Shown piece by piece: positions 44,559 to 54,165 of a stretch of 64,000 nt of DNA (positions within the stretch are counted from its first letter, which is position 1; the number at the start of each line of letters is the position of its first letter). The stretch spans positions 62,001-126,000 of the forward strand of contig NZ_MZGX01000004.1 in assembly GCF_002051585.1 (NCBI RefSeq), written 5' to 3'. The notes below the pieces were generated by a model that saw only the letters and a list, made by a program, of their open reading frames with translations, was not told the DNA's origin and did no database searches. The DNA is from Ruminiclostridium hungatei (lineage in GTDB: Bacteria; Bacillota; Clostridia; Acetivibrionales; DSM-1351). Both the position numbers and the translations under genes were made by a program.

Positions 44559-46472
44559 CTATTGCTTTTCCAACTGCTCACTTACATCCGTCCAAACAGC
44601 GTACACTTCCTCAAGCCTCTTTTCCTTGTTTACCTTCTGGTCACTTAGCTCAATAAGTCTCAAATGATCTGTGGCAGCTTCAAGCATTTCACCTTCAATA
44701 TGACCAAGCTGCTCTTCAATTTCGGCTATCTCCCTCTCTGCGTCGGAAAGCTGTTTCTCCAGCCTCCTTATCCTGCTTCTCTCCTCTTTGGTGGAAATAT
44801 GGCTTTGCTTGGCCTCAGTTATGGTACCAGCCTCGCCGGAGGTGTTCTGAGAAGCTGTATTCCTTTTGAAGTGTGAGGCAAAATACGTGTAATTTCCCAT
44901 ACAATCCACCGGAGGCTTAACTCCCATATCTATTATCCTTGTTGCCAGCTTGTCAATAAAATACCGGTCATGTGAGACTATGAGCAAAGTACCATCATAG
45001 TCCTGCAAAGCTGCCTCAAGTATCTCCCTCGAGTTTATGTCCAGATGGTTTGTCGGTTCATCCAGAATAATAAAATTGGCTTCTGAAAAAATCAGCTTGA
45101 GCATGGATACCCTGCTTTTTTCTCCCCCGCTGAGGACAGAAATCTTTTTATAAACGTCCTCTCCGGTAAACAGGAAGGCTGCCAGTGCACTTCTGACCTC
45201 GGTTTGAACCAGCTTCTGATCTACGCTCCAGACCTCGTCCAGGATTGTATTGTCTTCATTCAGGTCAGCCATCTCCTGGTCATAATAACCCATTTTCACC
45301 TTGGCGCCAAAATCGAACCTGCCTGAAGAGGCTTCCAGCCTTCCTGAAAGAATCTTCAGAAGCGTTGACTTTCCGCAGCCGTTTGGCCCCAACAAAAATA
45401 CCCTTTCCGACTTTCTAACCTTAAAACTCACATCTTCAAAAAGCTTTTTATCACCATAGGCCTTTGAAATCGAGTCAAGCTCCAGAACCTCATTCCCGCT
45501 GGTTACAGCCTGGTTAAACTTCATTCTGATCTGGTGTGGTGCCGCCTCAGGCTTGTCCAGCTTTATCATCCTGTCAAGGACCTTTTGACGGCTTTCAGCG
45601 GCAATAATGTTCTTCTCCCTGTTGAACCTTCTCTGCTGCTCGATTATTGCCTCCTGTCTTGCAATTTCCTTCTGCTGAAGCTGGTAATGCTTTTCCTGAA
45701 TCTCACGGTTGACGGCCTTCTGCCTGACATAGCCGGAATAATTTGTGGTATAGAAGGTGCAGGTTTTGTTTTCAATCTCGATTGTCTTATTTGTTACAGA
45801 ATCAAGAAAGTACCTGTCATGGGATATTATGAGCAGACACTTCTTATAGCTTTTGAGGTATTCCTCCAGCCATTCCACCGCAGCAATATCCAGATGGTTG
45901 GTAGGCTCATCCAGCAGCAGAATATCCGGTTCCTCAAGAAGTACCTTTGCCAGGGCAAGTCTTGTTTTCTGCCCCCCGCTTAAAATACTTATCTTGCTTT
46001 CAAACTCGCTGTCCAGAAAACCCAGTCCCCTTAAAACACCCCTGATACGGCTGTTATATTCAAAACCGCCCAGATATGAAAACCTGTCGGTAACCCTGCC
46101 ATACTCCTTCATAAGTGAGTCCAGCTTTTCCTGGTTTAGGGCTGCACTTATTTCCTTCTCCAGCCTTTTAATATCTTCCTCCATGGCTACCAGGCTGCTA
46201 AAAACCTCCAGGAGCTCTTCCCAAAGAGTATTTTCAGAGTTCAAGGTGGCATTTTGTTTCAGATAACCTAAAACAAGCTCCTTTGATATAAACAGTTCTC
46301 CGTCCTCCTGGTGCAGTTCTCCTGTTATGATTTTAAACAAGGTTGACTTTCCGGCCCCATTGACACCCACCAGTCCAGCCTTGTCATTCTCCTGCAGGTT
46401 GAAGGAGATGTTTTTTATTATTGTTTCGGTTCCATATGCAAAACCAATATTATTACAATTTAGTACTATCAC
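44559..46472 (-). CDS. ABC-F family ATPase (ribosome-associated)
   Basis: A 637-residue soluble protein with two ABC domains and no membrane helices. Walker A motifs GVNGAGKST and GPNGCGKST, signature motifs LSGGQKTRLALA and LSGGEKSRVSM, and Walker B LLLDEPTNHLD and IILDEPTNHLD are present. A charged linker joins them and a ~90-residue C-terminal coiled coil ends the protein. ABC-F proteins act on the ribosomal E site in translation or antibiotic protection; this one resembles the YdiF/Uup-like housekeeping type. The start is a GTG at 46472 with GGAG upstream. The longer frame to 46604 adds 44 residues unlike the family. Confidence 0.9.
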   Translation of the reverse strand: MIVLNCNNIGFAYGTETIIKNISFNLQENDKAGLVGVNGAGKSTLFKIITGELHQEDGELFISKELVLGYLKQNATLNSENTLWEELLEVFSSLVAMEEDIKRLEKEISAALNQEKLDSLMKEYGRVTDRFSYLGGFEYNSRIRGVLRGLGFLDSEFESKISILSGGQKTRLALAKVLLEEPDILLLDEPTNHLDIAAVEWLEEYLKSYKKCLLIISHDRYFLDSVTNKTIEIENKTCTFYTTNYSGYVRQKAVNREIQEKHYQLQQKEIARQEAIIEQQRRFNREKNIIAAESRQKVLDRMIKLDKPEAAPHQIRMKFNQAVTSGNEVLELDSISKAYGDKKLFEDVSFKVRKSERVFLLGPNGCGKSTLLKILSGRLEASSGRFDFGAKVKMGYYDQEMADLNEDNTILDEVWSVDQKLVQTEVRSALAAFLFTGEDVYKKISVLSGGEKSRVSMLKLIFSEANFIILDEPTNHLDINSREILEAALQDYDGTLLIVSHDRYFIDKLATRIIDMGVKPPVDCMGNYTYFASHFKRNTASQNTSGEAGTITEAKQSHISTKEERSRIRRLEKQLSDAEREIAEIEEQLGHIEGEMLEAATDHLRLIELSDQKVNKEKRLEEVYAVWTDVSEQLEKQ

Positions 46473-46669
46473 CGTTATTTCTCCATAATTTTTTTTTGCC
46501 GGGTGGGCTCCGCCTCCCCGGATAAATACAACATGCAGAATAATTATAGCAAAATTCCTATTAATGTAGCTACCGTTTTTTAAATAAGTTCTGCAGCATT
46601 TCAAAAAAAGGCAGAGCCTATGTGTAAACGAAGCACCTGCAGCATATCTATTATAACCAAAACATTAAC

Positions 46670-46698
46670 GGGAAGCCGCACAATATCCGCAGCTTCCC
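46670..46698 (-). terminator. Probable terminator of cwlD
   Basis: GGGAAGC and GCTTCCC form a seven-pair stem with a 15-base loop, followed on the minus strand by GTTAATGTTTTGG, about 25 bp past the cwlD stop. Confidence 0.5.
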
Positions 46699-46721
46699 AT
46701 TCAGGTAAAAATCTATGGATG

Positions 46722-47516
46722 CTATTTTCCTTTTGTTTCAGCCTTTTCCTTAACCTTGTAATAATTGTCTATACCCTTTTTAATGGCGGCTGCCAGCTTG
46801 TTTTGATATTCTTCTGTACCCAGCAGCCTTTCTTCCTCCGAGTTTGACAAAAATCCGCACTCCACAACGACTGTTGTGGTTTTCAGGTTCTTCAATATCA
46901 TTATCTGTTCTTTCTTCACAAGGGCGGCCCTGTCATTTGTATTGTCCACATTAAGCTTGATGGAATTCTGCACTTCATTGGCCAGCTTCTGACTGTCAGG
47001 TGAATTTGGGGGGAAGAATACCTGAGCCCCATGATATTTTGTCTGGGGGAATTTATTCAAATGTATGCTTAAAGCAATATCTGCCCCGGACTCATCCATT
47101 ATTTTCTTTCTCCTGGTCAGGTCTTCCTTCCTCTTTTGCAGAATGCTTTTTGCCGCGTCACTGTACACCAGTTGATCTGTTTCTCTGGTTAAAATCACCT
47201 TGTAATTTTCCCTCTCCAGAATATTCTTCAAAAGCATTACTATATTCAGGTTTACATCCTTTTCACGAAGCGCACTGTAATCGCTGACTGCTCCGGGGTC
47301 CTCACCGCCGTGTCCCGCATCCAGAATTACAGTCTTCTGAGCGGGCACCTGCTGCCCCGACGGATCTCCGCTCTGTTCCCCAGGTACGTTCTGCTGGTTT
47401 TCTCCCGTTACAGGCCTGGAATAATCCACTGCAAATCCGATGCTGAAAACCGTAAGTGAAAATAAAAGTAAAAGACATACAAATAATATATTTTTTTTAC
47501 TAATTACTACTATCAT
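46722..47516 (-). CDS. cwlD: N-acetylmuramoyl-L-alanine amidase, CwlD-like
   Basis: Removes stem peptides from muramic acid during spore cortex synthesis, the first step to muramic-delta-lactam. The 264-residue protein has an N-terminal signal anchor (residues ~5-28), a proline/glutamine-rich linker, then an Amidase_3 domain. Zinc-site motifs are visible: LDAGHGGEDPG, REKDVNL (glutamate), SIHLN (histidine) and VVVECGFLSN (catalytic glutamate). The ATG at 47516 has AAGGA about eight bases upstream. The CwlD call rests on length, anchor and sporulating host. Confidence 0.87.
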   Translation of the reverse strand: MIVVISKKNILFVCLLLLFSLTVFSIGFAVDYSRPVTGENQQNVPGEQSGDPSGQQVPAQKTVILDAGHGGEDPGAVSDYSALREKDVNLNIVMLLKNILERENYKVILTRETDQLVYSDAAKSILQKRKEDLTRRKKIMDESGADIALSIHLNKFPQTKYHGAQVFFPPNSPDSQKLANEVQNSIKLNVDNTNDRAALVKKEQIMILKNLKTTTVVVECGFLSNSEEERLLGTEEYQNKLAAAIKKGIDNYYKVKEKAETKGK

Positions 47517-47664
47517 GCCAACCATCCTTGTCTATTTGAGTATCTTACTATTATGGATATTCATAACTATCCCCGATATGCATAGAAAAAGGATTTGTTG
47601 AAAAATAAAAAAGGCCTGCGGCAAAACCTTAATTAATAAAAATCAACCTCCATTGATTGGAATT

Positions 47665-47693
47665 CATAAGTACATATAAGGTATGTACTTATG
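47665..47693. repeat. Perfect inverted repeat upstream of cwlD
   Basis: CATAAGTACATA, loop TAAGG, TATGTACTTATG: twelve perfect pairs. It lies about 150 bp before the cwlD start and 72 bp after the stop of the HEAT-like gene. There is no T-run on the minus strand; it may be an operator or a processing hairpin. Confidence 0.5.
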
Positions 47694-47765
47694 ACGGTTA
47701 ATCCATTAACAGGTTTTGGCAACACCTTTCTCAAACCGTTCAATATGTTTAAAAAACTATATTTA

Positions 47766-48611
47766 TTAACTATTTAAAACCAGATCATCAATATCTCCGC
47801 CCAGCTTTTTTATTACAGCCCGCATGTGGTTCAAGGCTGATCTGTCCATAGCCTTTATATTCTTGAGGACATAACCTCTTAAAAGAGGGATGGCTCTGCC
47901 GTCACCATAATCCCCCAGAATCTCCACCGCAAGCTTGAGATTTGAAATTACCCTGAAAGCATGCTTCAGAAAATAGAATATTTCATCTGACTGCTTTTCT
48001 CTTGAAATCTCAGCAACACATACCAGTATATGCTCCTGCACCTCTGCCTGCCGGGTTGCATGGAAGGTCTTCATCAGCTCCTCCAGGATGTCCCCCTGAT
48101 ATTCAACAATAGCTGCACAGATTGCTTCGGTCACCAAATCGTCTGTAAAACATTCCAGCAGCAGCTCAACAAGTTTGGGTCCATACTCCTGATATTTAAG
48201 ACAGCCTATGGCATAGACAGCCTGTGAAACAGCCGCTACCGTTTCCTGCTCCCTGTTTTTGAGCCAGTCCCTGACAAAGTCAAAAAGCCGGTCTGCTGCC
48301 TGCTTCCCGTATTGTTTAAGCTTTTCTATCAAAATATCCGGTACACCCACATCAGAAATTGATGCCACCTCGATAAATAAATCCAGCAACAGGTCCAAGG
48401 TAGCAATGGAATTTATATAATCCGAAGGTGTTTGCATATGGAGCTGTTCCAGCGGAGTATCCAGCCACCTGTTTTCTATGTCTGCAATCAGCTTTTCTTC
48501 ATCGACTTTTATCTCACTGTTTTCAGTTGTGGCATGTTGTTCAAGATATTTGTTAAAACCGTCTTCTATTGCTTCATTGTAGCTTTGCGCCAATACTGCG
48601 TTTTTCGCCAT
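47766..48611 (-). CDS. HEAT-repeat-like protein
   Basis: A 281-residue, almost wholly helical, acidic soluble protein. Several helical pairs of about 35 residues (VAAVSQAVYAIGCLKYQEYG; VEILGDYGDGRAIPLLRGYV) resemble HEAT/armadillo-type repeats, which bind other proteins. I do not recognise a specific family. The ATG at 48611 (MAKNAVLAQSY) begins two bases before the upstream gene's stop codon ends, so it is coupled to the membrane-protein gene. The longer frame to 48689 would lie inside that gene. Confidence 0.65.
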   Translation of the reverse strand: MAKNAVLAQSYNEAIEDGFNKYLEQHATTENSEIKVDEEKLIADIENRWLDTPLEQLHMQTPSDYINSIATLDLLLDLFIEVASISDVGVPDILIEKLKQYGKQAADRLFDFVRDWLKNREQETVAAVSQAVYAIGCLKYQEYGPKLVELLLECFTDDLVTEAICAAIVEYQGDILEELMKTFHATRQAEVQEHILVCVAEISREKQSDEIFYFLKHAFRVISNLKLAVEILGDYGDGRAIPLLRGYVLKNIKAMDRSALNHMRAVIKKLGGDIDDLVLNS

Positions 48612-48612
48612 T

Positions 48613-49155
48613 TTACCAAAACCTTCTTTTCCTGGGAGTTGTGGATTTCCTTCTTGGTTGGAGACCAAAGAGCTGTCTTGTATAGGCACTCAGGTCAAAA
48701 TTTTTGTAGCCGGAATAATAGCCCAGAGCTGAAATAATTACAATTGTGGACCAGGACATGATGTAGCCGGGCAGCTTGTAGCCTCCCAGCTTGGCAATAA
48801 ACAGCATTGGCGCCACAAGGCCCTTTAACAGGTTTATTTGCAGCCTTTCAAAACTGAACACCTGGGTTGATTCAAAGCTTATAAATGAGACTATTATCTG
48901 CATAAGCACCATGGGAGCTATTGCAAGCAAGCCATAAACAATCCCGTCAGTGGGATTTATGCCTCCATAGCGTCTTTTATCCACGCCTGCCTGATGAGTC
49001 AACTCATAATAAATCAAAAACAGCATTACAATAAAAATGGCTATGGAAAAAAGCCAGGCTCTTGAATAAAATCCGATAAAAAAAATATAAAAGAAAATCA
49101 TCGCAAACATATAATTTTTCAGCACAGCCCAGCCGCCTGACATGTATCTTTTCAT
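48613..49155 (-). CDS. Membrane protein of unknown function
   Basis: A 180-residue protein with about five hydrophobic helices and a basic tail (RRKSTTPRKRRFW). The N-terminal pair (about 13-50) and a loop HQAGVDKRRYGGINPTDG are the most distinctive parts. I do not recognise the family. GGAGG lies five bases before the ATG at 49155. It is coupled to the HEAT-like gene downstream, suggesting a membrane anchor and a cytoplasmic partner. Confidence 0.65.
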   Translation of the reverse strand: MKRYMSGGWAVLKNYMFAMIFFYIFFIGFYSRAWLFSIAIFIVMLFLIYYELTHQAGVDKRRYGGINPTDGIVYGLLAIAPMVLMQIIVSFISFESTQVFSFERLQINLLKGLVAPMLFIAKLGGYKLPGYIMSWSTIVIISALGYYSGYKNFDLSAYTRQLFGLQPRRKSTTPRKRRFW

Positions 49156-49292
49156 GCAAACCTCCATCCACCTGCATTACAGACAGTTTAAACGGTATCT
49201 CAGTATTCAATCCGATTTCAAATTATAAAGCTATAAGGAATTATAGCATACTCCATGAAATAGGTACATTACTTTAACGAATTTTCCCGGGG

Positions 49293-51089
49293 TTAAAAAT
49301 CTTTTTCCAGCAAGCCTTTTTTAACATTGTTAAGCTTTGTATAATTTGTTGATTTATTACCCTTTAAGTACAATATATTGAGCTTTTTTAAGTTTGCCAG
49401 CGGTGAATAATCTGATACCAGGTTGTCTCTTATGTACAATTCAGTCAGGGATGTGAGACCTGCCAGAGTGCCTATGCCGGATATCCTGTTTCCGTTGAGT
49501 GAAAGCACCTCCAGTTTAGTCAGTCCCTTCAACGGCGTTATATCAGCTATTGTATTTCTTTGCAGGTACAGCACCCTGAGATTTTTAAGATTGCTCACAT
49601 TGGATATGTTTGAAATCTTTGCATTGCTCACATCCAGATATTCAAGATTGGGCAGCTTTTTCAGGTCAGCGAGGGATTTTACTCCCGCAGGAATTGCCAG
49701 CCTGTATACTTTTAACAGTTCATTGCTGTAAATGGTACCTGAAGTCCTCATCAACTGCTTTCTGACAGCAGTCTCCACAACCTTGTCGGTAAAAGCGGCC
49801 TTTGTGCCCACCGCAGCAGGTGCCTTAAACGGAAGGGCCGCAATTATATTGTCCCAGACATCAAGGCCATATACCTTGGAGGTCTTGTCATTAAAATCCG
49901 GAACATTAGCCAGGCTCCACAGGGAAATTCCTCCAAGTCCATATTCCCTGACCAGGTCTATTTTTGCCTTAACACTTCTGCTATCCTCATATATGGCAAT
50001 ATTATAGGTGTGATCAACCTCATCATAAAATTGCAGAACCGGGCTCTGCAGCTCATTATTATATCCGTAGGTCATGCCTGTGGACTTCCCTTTGATATTA
50101 TGAATACGGTCATAAAGCATCTGATAGGTGGGAGTGTTCCTGGTTTCAATGCTCATTGTACTGCCGGGAGCCTTATTCCAGGAGTTTGCCGCAGCCATGG
50201 AATACCTCCACTGCGCCGCATCAAAATTTATCTGAAGCATTACCTTTGCCTGATTTACTTTATCTACGGTATTTTTCACATCCTCCAAGGCCAGCCTCAG
50301 CTTTTTTATGGGGGCCAGGCCATCAATGGGACTCAAGCTGTTATAGCCTGAGTACTGGACTACCTGGGACTTATTCAATCTGGTCACCGGTTCATAATCG
50401 TGAGCCATTATAATCATCCTGTCGGCAATGGCCGCAATTGCTTTATAATCATAGCCGGAATAATTCAAAAGAGGATTTACCGCAACGTATAATGTCTTAT
50501 TTATGGCTTTCAGTCTGCTGCTTAGCTGGGTCAGAAATTGATTGTACCAGCTCTTCATATCCCTGCCGTTAATGACAGTTACCTTTCCGTTTGCATCCTT
50601 GTTTTGAAGACCTTCAAAATCAATTACCACACCGTCAAAATAGATTTCGCTCCCGTTGCCAACATCGCTTTTCAGCAGCTCTTCAATGGCGTCCACGGCC
50701 CTATCCCTCTGTTCCTTGTATGGAAGAATTTCAACGGCATTGGTACTGTCTGAGAATATGTTGAGCTGAATGGTCTTGTTTTTACTTTTGGCATATTTCA
50801 AAACGTCTATGTAATCTGCCGGGTAATAAAACATGGTATTCCCGTTTTCTCCCAGCCGGGTGACGACACCGTTCTGCAAATCCCGGTACATCCTGCCCCA
50901 TGCAAAGCTTACAGAGTCCAGTGCATCAATATATTTTTTTGAACTCTCTGAAAAAGTCATCTGTGCCGGGTAAAAGGCATGAAGTTCAAGTTTCTTTTCG
51001 GGTATGCCCTGGGCAGCACTTGCTGCGGGAACAAAACCGGATATTATAAGACAAATCAATAAAAGAAATATTAAAATTTTTCGAGTCAT
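49293..51089 (-). CDS. Secreted GH18-like glycosidase with leucine-rich repeats
   Basis: A 598-residue secreted protein. The signal peptide (MTRKILIFLLLICLIISGF) ends near AASAAQ. A GH18-type barrel of about 400 residues contains FDGVVIDFEGL, a DxxxDxE match with the catalytic glutamate, as in SleL/YdhD-like cortex or peptidoglycan N-acetylglucosaminidases. The last ~150 residues hold five internalin-like leucine-rich repeats (LRVLYLQRNTIADITPLKGL). The ATG at 51089 follows AGGAG at seven bases. A GH18-LRR combination is unusual and suggests binding to another surface partner. It stands alone. Confidence 0.82.
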   Translation of the reverse strand: MTRKILIFLLLICLIISGFVPAASAAQGIPEKKLELHAFYPAQMTFSESSKKYIDALDSVSFAWGRMYRDLQNGVVTRLGENGNTMFYYPADYIDVLKYAKSKNKTIQLNIFSDSTNAVEILPYKEQRDRAVDAIEELLKSDVGNGSEIYFDGVVIDFEGLQNKDANGKVTVINGRDMKSWYNQFLTQLSSRLKAINKTLYVAVNPLLNYSGYDYKAIAAIADRMIIMAHDYEPVTRLNKSQVVQYSGYNSLSPIDGLAPIKKLRLALEDVKNTVDKVNQAKVMLQINFDAAQWRYSMAAANSWNKAPGSTMSIETRNTPTYQMLYDRIHNIKGKSTGMTYGYNNELQSPVLQFYDEVDHTYNIAIYEDSRSVKAKIDLVREYGLGGISLWSLANVPDFNDKTSKVYGLDVWDNIIAALPFKAPAAVGTKAAFTDKVVETAVRKQLMRTSGTIYSNELLKVYRLAIPAGVKSLADLKKLPNLEYLDVSNAKISNISNVSNLKNLRVLYLQRNTIADITPLKGLTKLEVLSLNGNRISGIGTLAGLTSLTELYIRDNLVSDYSPLANLKKLNILYLKGNKSTNYTKLNNVKKGLLEKDF

Positions 51090-51311
51090 TTCCTTGCTCC
51101 TGTTTTTAAAATAATACGATTTAAAATAAAACCTTCCCACTGACAATTCTGCTCAACTCCGTAGAATTTCAGCATTATTATCTTATTATTTTATCATATT
51201 ACAATCCTCGAATATGTTAAAAATGCATTACATAGCTGGGGCAGCTTTGCATGCACCTATATTTTAACAGGCTTTTATACCCGTAAAACAAAGAGCAAAG
51301 GTTACCAGACA

Positions 51312-51342
51312 ATAAAAAACCTGGCAGGTTTAACCTGCCAGG
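51312..51342 (-). terminator. Terminator of the 46-residue peptide gene
   Basis: CCTGGCAGGTT and AACCTGCCAGG form a near-continuous 11-pair hairpin, followed on the minus strand by TTTTTTATT, seven bases past the stop codon. Confidence 0.88.
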
Positions 51343-51348
51343 CTATGC

Positions 51349-51489
51349 TTATTTGCCTTTTTTATCAGTCCTTTCAGTTCTATCAGATTCATCTGATTTT
51401 CCCCAGCCATACTCTTTATTAAATGGCGATGCCTTAATAAAACTTCCTATCTCCATGTCAACCTTCCCAAACGGATTCCAACCTTTCAT
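51349..51489 (-). CDS. Small 46-residue protein of unknown function
   Basis: The frame starts at an ATG at 51489 with GGGAGG eight bases upstream and is followed at once by a strong terminator, so it is very probably a real monocistronic gene. The protein begins MKGWNPFGKVDMEIGSF and ends in a charged tail rich in D, K, R and E. It has two aromatic NPFG/SPFN-like motifs, no cysteine, no signal peptide and no membrane helix. I do not recognise a family. Candidates are a peptide signal precursor or a small regulatory or spore-associated protein. The 232 bp upstream to ribH is AT-rich and otherwise empty. Confidence 0.7.
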   Translation of the reverse strand: MKGWNPFGKVDMEIGSFIKASPFNKEYGWGKSDESDRTERTDKKGK

Positions 51490-51721
51490 ATTAAAAACCT
51501 CCCTATAATTTGATTAAATAACCTGATGTCGAAGTTTTGCAAATATGAACAATGATTACATTAACCAATTATGTTGCTTACATTTTTTCAACCCATATCT
51601 GTATTAATTATGGTACTCTATCATTTTAAATGTTTCAAGGTATCTGCTACACTTTCTAAATATATTTTTTGAAAAATGAAAGATTTTATAGTTGTCAAAT
51701 TTAGCTTATACATTATTTTAA

Positions 51722-52189
51722 TCAAAAGAGTTTGAGAAGGTTTGCCATTTCAATGGCGGTAACTGCGGCATCATAGCCCTTGTTTCCCGCTTTTGTTCCT
51801 GATCTTTCTATTGCCTGCTCAATGGTATCCGTGGTTAATACTCCAAAAACCACCGGAATACCTGCATCCAGGGAAACCTTCGCTATTCCCTTGGATACTT
51901 CGGCGGCAACATAGTCAAAATGCGGAGTGGACCCTCTGATGACTGCTCCGAGGCAGATAACTGCGTCAAACCTTTGCGAAACAGCCAGCTTTTGAGCAGC
52001 CAGAGGAATTTCAAAGGCACCGGGCACCCAGGCCACTTCAATATCTCCAGTATCCCCTCCATGCCTTGCCAGGGCGTCGATTGCCCCTCCCAACAGCTTG
52101 CTGCTGATAAATTCATTAAACCTGCCTGCAACAATACCAAAACGAAGCCCCTTGGCAATCAAATTCCCTTCATGTGTTTTTACTTTCAT
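51722..52189 (-). CDS. ribH: 6,7-Dimethyl-8-ribityllumazine synthase
   Basis: Condenses the ribityl-aminouracil with dihydroxybutanone phosphate in riboflavin synthesis and forms icosahedral or pentameric assemblies. The 155-residue protein shows [42 protein letters not shown] with the catalytic histidine, and [12 protein letters not shown]. The ATG overlaps the ribBA stop (ATGA), with GGAGGG nine bases upstream inside ribBA. Last gene of the riboflavin operon. Confidence 0.97.
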   Translation of the reverse strand: MKVKTHEGNLIAKGLRFGIVAGRFNEFISSKLLGGAIDALARHGGDTGDIEVAWVPGAFEIPLAAQKLAVSQRFDAVICLGAVIRGSTPHFDYVAAEVSKGIAKVSLDAGIPVVFGVLTTDTIEQAIERSGTKAGNKGYDAAVTAIEMANLLKLF

Positions 52190-53433
52190 GATTTCACACC
52201 CTCCTGATGCTTAAATGTATTTAAATTATTGCTGGCATCATTAAAAATATGCCCCATTTTGTCTTTCTTTGTCCTCATGTAAAATTCATTTGCTTCATTT
52301 GCTTCAACCAGAATCGGTACTCTTTCCACTACTTCAAGTCCATAGCCTTCCAGTCCCACCACCTTTTTGGGATTATTGGTCAGAAGCCTTATTTTTCTGA
52401 CTCCCAGGTCATATAGTATCTGTGCTCCTATTCCATATTCCCTCAGATCCGGAGCAAAGCCCAATAATTCGTTGGCTTCCACAGTATCCTTCCCTTTGTC
52501 CTGCAGCTCATAGGCCCGGATTTTATTTACCAGTCCGATTCCCCGTCCTTCCTGACGCATATAGAGCAATATCCCCCTCCCTTCTCTGCTGATCTGTCTC
52601 AGAGCAGCATCCAACTGTTCTCCGCAGTCACATCTTCTGGAGTGAAAAGCATCTCCTGTCAGACACTCGGAGTGTACCCTCACCAGTACAGGCTGCTCCG
52701 CACATTCAATTTCGCCCAGAATCAAGGCAACATGATGCTCATTGTTCACAATATTCTCATAGGCAGCAATTGTATATTCTCCATATTCTGTCGGCATCTT
52801 GGCACGAGCGGCTGCCCTTACCAGCTTTTCCCGGCTCCTCCTGTATCTGATCAATTCCGCAACCGTTATTATCTTCAGGCTGTGCTTTTGTGCAAAGTTC
52901 ATCAACTGCGGTACTCTGGCCATAGTCCCATCCTCATTCATAATCTCGCAGATGGCACCTGCTGGACTAAGTCCTGCCAGCCTGGCAATATCCACTGCCG
53001 CTTCGGTATGGCCTGACCTCTTTAAAACCCCTCCATCCCTGGCTATAAGGGGAAATATATGCCCTGGTCTCAAGAAGTCATTGCCTGCGGCATTGGGATC
53101 AGCCAGCATCTTAATTGTATTGGCTCTTTCATAAGCTGATATTCCGGTGGTGGAGCTTTTATAATCTACCGTAACGGTAAAGGCGGTTTTCATACTTTCG
53201 GTATTTCTCTCCACCATCAGATTCAGCTCCAGAGTTCTGGCGCGTTCCTCCGTCAAAGGTGCACATATCATTCCTCTGCCCTGTGCAGCCATAAAATTAA
53301 TGCTTTCGGGAGTAACCTTTTCGGCGGCCATCAGAAGGTCTCCTTCATTCTCCCTGTCCTCATCATCTATGACCACAATCATTTTTCCCTGCCTGATATC
53401 CTCTATTGCTTCCTCAATGGAATTAAATCTCAT
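52186..53433 (-). CDS. ribBA: Bifunctional DHBP synthase / GTP cyclohydrolase II
   Basis: Supplies both precursors of lumazine. The N-terminal half (about 1-200) is 3,4-dihydroxy-2-butanone 4-phosphate synthase with [19 protein letters not shown] and RPGHIFPL. The C-terminal half is GTP cyclohydrolase II with the zinc site [18 protein letters not shown] and [12 protein letters not shown]. The 415-residue length is normal. GGGAGG lies before the ATG at 53433; the longer frame adds 12 charged residues. Confidence 0.97.
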   Translation of the reverse strand: MRFNSIEEAIEDIRQGKMIVVIDDEDRENEGDLLMAAEKVTPESINFMAAQGRGMICAPLTEERARTLELNLMVERNTESMKTAFTVTVDYKSSTTGISAYERANTIKMLADPNAAGNDFLRPGHIFPLIARDGGVLKRSGHTEAAVDIARLAGLSPAGAICEIMNEDGTMARVPQLMNFAQKHSLKIITVAELIRYRRSREKLVRAAARAKMPTEYGEYTIAAYENIVNNEHHVALILGEIECAEQPVLVRVHSECLTGDAFHSRRCDCGEQLDAALRQISREGRGILLYMRQEGRGIGLVNKIRAYELQDKGKDTVEANELLGFAPDLREYGIGAQILYDLGVRKIRLLTNNPKKVVGLEGYGLEVVERVPILVEANEANEFYMRTKKDKMGHIFNDASNNLNTFKHQEGVKS

Positions 53434-53461
53434 TTGCTCATCCTCCCTCTTATCTGAATTT

Positions 53462-54130
53462 TCACGCATAGCCGTTTTCCTTGAGAAAATTTATAGTTAA
53501 AGCCGACCCGTGTTGCCGTTCACCATACCTTGAAGCTGAGGGCCCTGCCTCCATCAGCTTTTCAACATATTTCCCCATAATATCGCATTCCACATTTACA
53601 ATATCTCCGGCTTTTCTGAGTCCCAGGGTTGTAATGCCCGCAGTAAGCGGTATCAGCGAAACCCTAAAGGACTTATGGTCCACCTGTGCTACCGTCAGAC
53701 TTGTGCCGTCCAATGCCACGGAACCTTTCATGACAATGTATTTAAGTAAGTCACTTGAGGCTTCAAAGTTAAGCCACACGGCGTTATCCTCTTCAACTCT
53801 TTTTGCAAGTACTGCCGTGCCGTCTATATGCCCGGTTACAATATGGCCTCCCAACCTGTCAGAGAGCCTCATGGCCCTTTCAAGGTTGACCCTGTCCGAA
53901 GTCCTTAAATTCCACAGGCCGGTTCTCCTCATGGTTTCCGGCATTACATCCGCGGCAAACCAATTTGTTCCCATTCGTGTAACTGTAAGACAAATCCCGT
54001 TTACAGCTATGCTGTCTCCGGTCTTCACGTCATCCATGATTCTTGAACATCCTATTTCCAGTTGTATGGACATGCTCCCTCTCGCAATGGACCTGACTTC
54101 ACCTACTTCCTCTATTATCCCTGTAAACAT
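53462..54130 (-). CDS. ribE: Riboflavin synthase alpha subunit
   Basis: Dismutates two lumazines to riboflavin. The 222-residue protein consists of two lumazine-binding repeats. The first begins [12 protein letters not shown] with [13 protein letters not shown], the second has [11 protein letters not shown] and [12 protein letters not shown]. The C-terminal tail is slightly longer than in E. coli. AAAGGAG precedes the ATG. Also called ribC in some species. Confidence 0.96.
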   Translation of the reverse strand: MFTGIIEEVGEVRSIARGSMSIQLEIGCSRIMDDVKTGDSIAVNGICLTVTRMGTNWFAADVMPETMRRTGLWNLRTSDRVNLERAMRLSDRLGGHIVTGHIDGTAVLAKRVEEDNAVWLNFEASSDLLKYIVMKGSVALDGTSLTVAQVDHKSFRVSLIPLTAGITTLGLRKAGDIVNVECDIMGKYVEKLMEAGPSASRYGERQHGSALTINFLKENGYA

Positions 54131-54165
54131 GGCGCTCCTTTCATAATACTTTATTATTACCTCAC

